Source: Dyella_B sp036746095 (lineage in GTDB: Bacteria; Pseudomonadota; Gammaproteobacteria; Xanthomonadales; Rhodanobacteraceae). Taken from it: a stretch of DNA of 64,000 bases. Below are positions 60,205 through 64,000 of the stretch, in pieces. Position 1 is the stretch's first letter; every line of letters starts with the position of its first letter. The position numbers and the translations under genes are program-made. The notes under the pieces were generated by a model. The model worked only from the letters and a program-made list of their open reading frames with translations, ran no database searches and was not told the DNA's origin. The stretch is from positions 1 to 64,000 of the forward strand of contig NZ_DAIOEU010000005.1 in assembly GCF_036746095.1 (NCBI RefSeq), in the 5' to 3' direction.

Positions 60205-62952
60205 TTATTTGGGCGGCACCAACCGCAACCGCGACGGCTCATGCCGCGGATTGGGCGACAACATCCGCTCGATCTCCACTGGCGGCAAACCGCGCGCGTA
60301 GAAATAACCCTGCCCTTCCGCACACCCGGCGCGCAGCAAAAACTCATGCTGCGCGGCGGTCTCGATACCTTCGGCAATCGTGCACATCCCCAGGCTCTTG
60401 GCGATGGCGAGCATGGCCTCGACGATGGCTACGTCGTTGGCGCTGTCCGGCAGATCGGTGACGAACGAGCGGTCGATTTTCAGATAATCGATACCGGACA
60501 ACTTCAAATACGCCAGCGATGAATAGCCGGTACCGAAATCATCGATGGCAATGCCGATGCCGAGCGCGTGCAGCGCATGCATGGTCTGCTCGGTCGCCTC
60601 GCCCAAGCGCAGGATCGCGCTTTCGGTGATTTCGAACAGGATGCGCTTGGGCGAGATGCCGCTGGCCTGCAGCGCCTGTTTCACGCTGTCGAGAAAACCG
60701 GGATGCCCGAAGGTAGCCGCGGACGCATTGACCGCCACGCGGATCGGCGGCAGCTTCGCCTGGTCCCACGCACGGATCTGATTGCATACGGCGCGCAGGG
60801 TCCAGGCATCCAGACGCCGGATCAATCCAAGGCTTTCCGCCAGCGGAATGAATTCGTCCGGCATCAGCTCGCCGCGTTCCGGATGGCGCCAGCGGATCAA
60901 CGCTTCCACCGCCACGATGCGGCCGCTGCGCAATTCCACGCTGGGCTGGAACACCAGATGGAATTCGTCGCGGATCAGCGCCTGCCGCAAATCGGCGCCG
61001 AGCATCAGGCGCATGCGCGCATCGGCGTGCATCAGCGGCGTGTAGAAACGGAAGGTGTTGCGTTCCTGTGTCTTGGCGGCGTACATCGCCGCATCGGCGT
61101 TGGCGATCAGCGTGACGGCATCGCTGCCATCGAGCGGGTAACCGGCAATGCCGATGCTCGCACTCATCACGATTTCGTAGTCGCCGATAAGCATCGGCTC
61201 GGACAGGCTTTGCAACAGGCGGCTGGCAAATTGCGCGGCCTGTTCGCGCGTGCGCAAGCCGCCGAGCAGCACGGTGAATTCATCGCCGCCGATACGGCTG
61301 GCCACGTCGTTCTCGCCCAACTCGCGGCGGATGCGCTGCGCCACTTTCACCAGCAGGCGATCGCCGATGGCATGACTATAGCTGTCGTTGACGGCCTTGA
61401 ATGCATCCAGGTCCACGAACAGCACCGCCGCCGCGCCGTTGACGCGTGCCGCCGCCTCGATCGCCTGCGCGCTATGGCGCTGGAATTCGCTGCGATTGGC
61501 AAGGCCGGTAAGCGGGTCGTGCGCCACCATGTATTCCAGGCGCTGGCGGTCGGCCTTGCTGCGCGTGATGTCGGTAATCACCGCCACGTAGTGCTGCACC
61601 CGTCCTTCGCCGTTGCGGATGGCGCTGACGCTGAGCAGTTCCGGATACGACGAACCATCCGACCGCCAGCTCTGCACCTCGCCCACCCAGTTGCCGCCTT
61701 CGGCCACCATGTCCCAGATGGAGGCAGGCAACGGCGAGCCGTCCGGCATGCGGCGCAATTCGTCAAAACGGTGATGCTGCAGATACGGCAGCGTGTAGCC
61801 GGTAATGCGCGTGTGCGCGGCGTTCACCGTGGTCACGCGCCGATCCGCGTCGGCAATGATCACGCCTTCGGCCACGCTGGCCAGCGCTTCGGCGGCGATG
61901 CGGCGTTCCTGTTCCATCGCGATGCGGTCGGAGACGTCGCGCATGATCGCCTGGCGCACCGGCTGCGTGCCCCAGGTGGTCAGGCTGCTGTGCGTTTCCA
62001 CGCTGCGGATCAGGCCATTGACCGCGCGCAGCAAACCGATGGTGGACGAACCCGCCGAACGCATGCTGCCTTCCACGAACAGGTCGTGGAAATGCAGGCC
62101 GACCAGTTCATGCGGTTCGCGCCCTGTCCATGCAACCGCGGTGCGGTTGGCGCCAAGGATGCGGCCATGGGCTTCATCCACCATCACGATGGCGTCGGCG
62201 GCGCTGTCGAACAGTTGGCGATAACGCTCCTCGGTGCCGCGAATGCCAGCCAGGATGCGCTGGGCCATGCGCACCCACAGCATGGACGCCAGCATGGCCG
62301 TTACCAGCACGCTGATGAACAGCACGCGGCCCAGCCACGCGGCACCCAGGGCTATCTGTAACGAGAAATCGTCGCTGCGCGGTTCGATGTACGTGTTGAG
62401 CGCTTCGATGCGCGCCTGCTGCCGCTTGATCTCTTCGGCGGGCGGCGGACCCAGCGCATACGCCTGCCGCAACTGCTCGGCGATGCCGTTCATGTCGTCG
62501 ATGGCGGTATCGACCGAACGCCAATCGCGCAGCGCCGGCCCAACGTAGGGCAGCGATGCAAAATGATCGAGGATGAAGACCATCCCCGGAATGGCCGCGG
62601 GAATCACCCCGCCACGCTGGAATGCCGCGTAGACCGCATGCCGGTCGTAGTGCCCGGTGGCGATGGCGTCGCGCGCCCAGCGGTCGGTGCGCACCACGTC
62701 ATAATTGCGGCGAAAGCTTTCGAGCCGGGCGGGGTCGCCGTTGCGCGCATACGCGGCCAGCTCGATCACCGACTGCTTTTGCGCTTTCGACCACAGGCTT
62801 TCGCCGTTCAAGAAACCAGCCAGCGTGACCTGGACCTGGAGCGCCCCCCAGGTCAGGCACAAAACCAAGCCAACGACCGCCGCCAAGCCGTATGCCAATG
62901 GCATAAGGCGCCGAGACAGCGGTCGCTGCTTTACGTGATGGGCGGTACGCAT
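60205..62952 (-). CDS. Membrane PAS-PAS-GGDEF-EAL cyclic-di-GMP protein
   Basis: A 915-residue inner-membrane protein. Two helices (about 15-40 and 205-230) bracket a periplasmic sensor region of ~165 residues without a recognised family. Then two PAS domains (about 240-350 and 360-480), GGDEF (485-655) with intact 'RIGGDEF' (555-559), and EAL (665-900) with E683 and all usual motifs ('DDFGTGYSSLAYL', 'EGIET'). The I-site arginine is absent (G-E-N-D where R-x-x-D is expected), so product inhibition is probably lost. It may act as cyclase, phosphodiesterase or both. Confidence 0.92.
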   Translation of the reverse strand: MRTAHHVKQRPLSRRLMPLAYGLAAVVGLVLCLTWGALQVQVTLAGFLNGESLWSKAQKQSVIELAAYARNGDPARLESFRRNYDVVRTDRWARDAIATGHYDRHAVYAAFQRGGVIPAAIPGMVFILDHFASLPYVGPALRDWRSVDTAIDDMNGIAEQLRQAYALGPPPAEEIKRQQARIEALNTYIEPRSDDFSLQIALGAAWLGRVLFISVLVTAMLASMLWVRMAQRILAGIRGTEERYRQLFDSAADAIVMVDEAHGRILGANRTAVAWTGREPHELVGLHFHDLFVEGSMRSAGSSTIGLLRAVNGLIRSVETHSSLTTWGTQPVRQAIMRDVSDRIAMEQERRIAAEALASVAEGVIIADADRRVTTVNAAHTRITGYTLPYLQHHRFDELRRMPDGSPLPASIWDMVAEGGNWVGEVQSWRSDGSSYPELLSVSAIRNGEGRVQHYVAVITDITRSKADRQRLEYMVAHDPLTGLANRSEFQRHSAQAIEAAARVNGAAAVLFVDLDAFKAVNDSYSHAIGDRLLVKVAQRIRRELGENDVASRIGGDEFTVLLGGLRTREQAAQFASRLLQSLSEPMLIGDYEIVMSASIGIAGYPLDGSDAVTLIANADAAMYAAKTQERNTFRFYTPLMHADARMRLMLGADLRQALIRDEFHLVFQPSVELRSGRIVAVEALIRWRHPERGELMPDEFIPLAESLGLIRRLDAWTLRAVCNQIRAWDQAKLPPIRVAVNASAATFGHPGFLDSVKQALQASGISPKRILFEITESAILRLGEATEQTMHALHALGIGIAIDDFGTGYSSLAYLKLSGIDYLKIDRSFVTDLPDSANDVAIVEAMLAIAKSLGMCTIAEGIETAAQHEFLLRAGCAEGQGYFYARGLPPVEIERMLSPNPRHEPSRLRLVPPK

Positions 62953-63031
62953 CTTGCCCCTATCTTAGAGCCTGTCATCCACAGCCGAAAAACTGCCGAT
63001 CTGACGTGTATCGCCCCACCTACTGCATTAC

Positions 63032-63808
63032 TTAAGCGGCCACTTCACTGGCCGACCATGGGTCGCGACGCACATCCAGACACCGATCCAGGGTAATCCT
63101 CATGCTTACGTAACTGCGCTTGACGCATTCCTGCAGGTACGCCACTTCATCCGGACGCGGGGACGTGCCGACCAGGGTGCACACGATCTCCAACGCCTCC
63201 CATGGATGAGTATCGTCATACGCGGCGTGAAGTTGAAGCCAACGCAGCGAGCCCGCGCGGGTAGCCTTGGGGAAGCTTTCCGTATAGGCCGCGCTGTCGT
63301 AGACCCATTGCGACCATTCCCCTGTTGCCCCTTCCACTGCGTAATTGGTAGCCAGCATGCCGGCTGCCAACGGACCACTGCGGCTTACCTCCTCGCACCA
63401 GTTGGACAATGCGTCCGTCCCGTAGGGGGTGGTGCCGTTCAGTACCTCGGTTTGGGGCACCCCTGCTCCTTCGGCCCAGTTGAGCCAGTATTCGGCATGA
63501 TTCTGCTCCACTCGGATGTTGCGTACCAGCCAGCGGCGGGCCATGTTTTCGCCCGGGCTACGGCCGTAACGGGTTTTCAGCAAACTGAGTGCCATATAGC
63601 CCGGAAAACGCTCGATCACGGGCCACACGCCTACCATGAAATCGCGCGTGCCTGCTGCATCCAGACGGTTCTCGCGCATCAGTGTCCACAGCTCATGCTT
63701 CACCACAGTCTGTTTGGTCGGTTCGCAAGCCGATACCAGGTCTTGCGCCCAACGCGGATAGCTGGAGAGTTCGGTCAGCGAGCCGGTGCGTTCGAAGTGT
63801 GCGTACAT
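63032..63808 (-). CDS. TenA/PqqC-like haem-oxygenase-fold protein
   Basis: A 258-residue all-helical protein of the TenA/PqqC/CADD superfamily. 'KHELWTLMRENRLDAAGTRDFMVGVWPVIERFPGYMAL' is the first helix pair with a His-Glu. 'RVEQNHAEYWLNWA' and 'YDDTHPWEALEI' hold Glu/His and Asp/His pairs at the positions of a di-metal site. Annotated relatives are iron-containing redox enzymes or 'TenA regulators'; thiamine salvage is not supported because no thi genes are nearby. Upstream 63,809-64,000 has no gene. Confidence 0.78.
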   Translation of the reverse strand: MYAHFERTGSLTELSSYPRWAQDLVSACEPTKQTVVKHELWTLMRENRLDAAGTRDFMVGVWPVIERFPGYMALSLLKTRYGRSPGENMARRWLVRNIRVEQNHAEYWLNWAEGAGVPQTEVLNGTTPYGTDALSNWCEEVSRSGPLAAGMLATNYAVEGATGEWSQWVYDSAAYTESFPKATRAGSLRWLQLHAAYDDTHPWEALEIVCTLVGTSPRPDEVAYLQECVKRSYVSMRITLDRCLDVRRDPWSASEVAA

Positions 63809-64000
63809 ATGTGTGAGTCTCCACTTAGGTTACGGGTTTGTCTTGGCCCGGAATTGGGCCGACACCAGGCGCCGATTGGCTGCCTAGCCCCACCATAGTG
63901 AGCGCCCTGGTAAGCGGTTGCGACTTTTCCCCATGGCCCTGCGCGAGGGCGTTGCTGCCGCGCAGAACGCGTGCTGGACGGCCATACTCGACCGCCCGAA

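Noticed and set aside
60568..62361. 597-codon open frame on the plus strand
   Set aside because: Antisense to the GGDEF-EAL gene; its composition (His, Arg, Gln, Ala rich) is typical of a shadow frame.

Overview
The window is a GC-rich chromosomal segment of a gammaproteobacterium. Lineage-typical small proteins (a DUF3247 protein, a SmpA/OmlA-like lipoprotein), two GGDEF-EAL proteins and extragenic hairpin repeats point to Xanthomonadales, most likely Rhodanobacteraceae (Dyella, Rhodanobacter or Luteibacter). This placement is inference. I saw no rRNA, tRNA, CRISPR array, replication origin or prophage.

Layout. Bases 1-6,700 are the most accessory-looking part: the end of a beta-propeller protein, an XRE regulator facing a 41-bp palindrome, a YkgJ protein, an LTA-synthase-like sulfatase, and an AT-rich island with a secreted polysaccharide deacetylase broken by one in-frame stop. 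At 6.8-10.7 kb an L-amino-acid-oxidase-like flavoenzyme and a ThDP 2-oxoacid decarboxylase form an operon. From 12.1 to 14.1 kb an unknown protein is coupled to a NifS/IscS-type cysteine desulfurase. From 14 to 24.7 kb come small proteins, an aldo/keto reductase, a GAF-GAF-GGDEF-EAL protein and a PAS-PAS hybrid kinase.

From 25 to 35.5 kb lies redox metabolism: cytosolic formate dehydrogenase with its DUF1641 partner, an Lrp regulator divergent from alanine dehydrogenase, a glutathione transferase, and a PaoABC-type molybdenum aldehyde oxidoreductase. From 35.8 to 42.8 kb is a stress and metal block: KGG protein, MntH, a DUF892 ferritin-like protein, manganese catalase, and a merR-copA copper operon with a clear MerR-type promoter. 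From 43 to 50.4 kb are membrane proteins: a ClC channel with CBS domains, an ABC exporter and a large MscS-type channel.

An inverted-repeat element with 35-bp perfect ends (50,471-50,765) precedes an AT-rich leader and an M35-like HEHTH metalloprotease with no signal peptide. From 53 to 60 kb are mostly exported proteins: an esterase, a class-C serine hydrolase, a PD40 protein, a barnase-type RNase with barstar and an S4 protein, and a lipoprotein MsrA. The window closes with a membrane PAS-GGDEF-EAL protein and a TenA/PqqC-like protein.

Three families of interspersed structured repeats run through the intergenic spaces: short GTCATTCC hairpins with several conserved cores, a ~150-bp CCCTCTCC-ended element, and the single 295-bp element. 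They are the main structure that coding genes do not explain.
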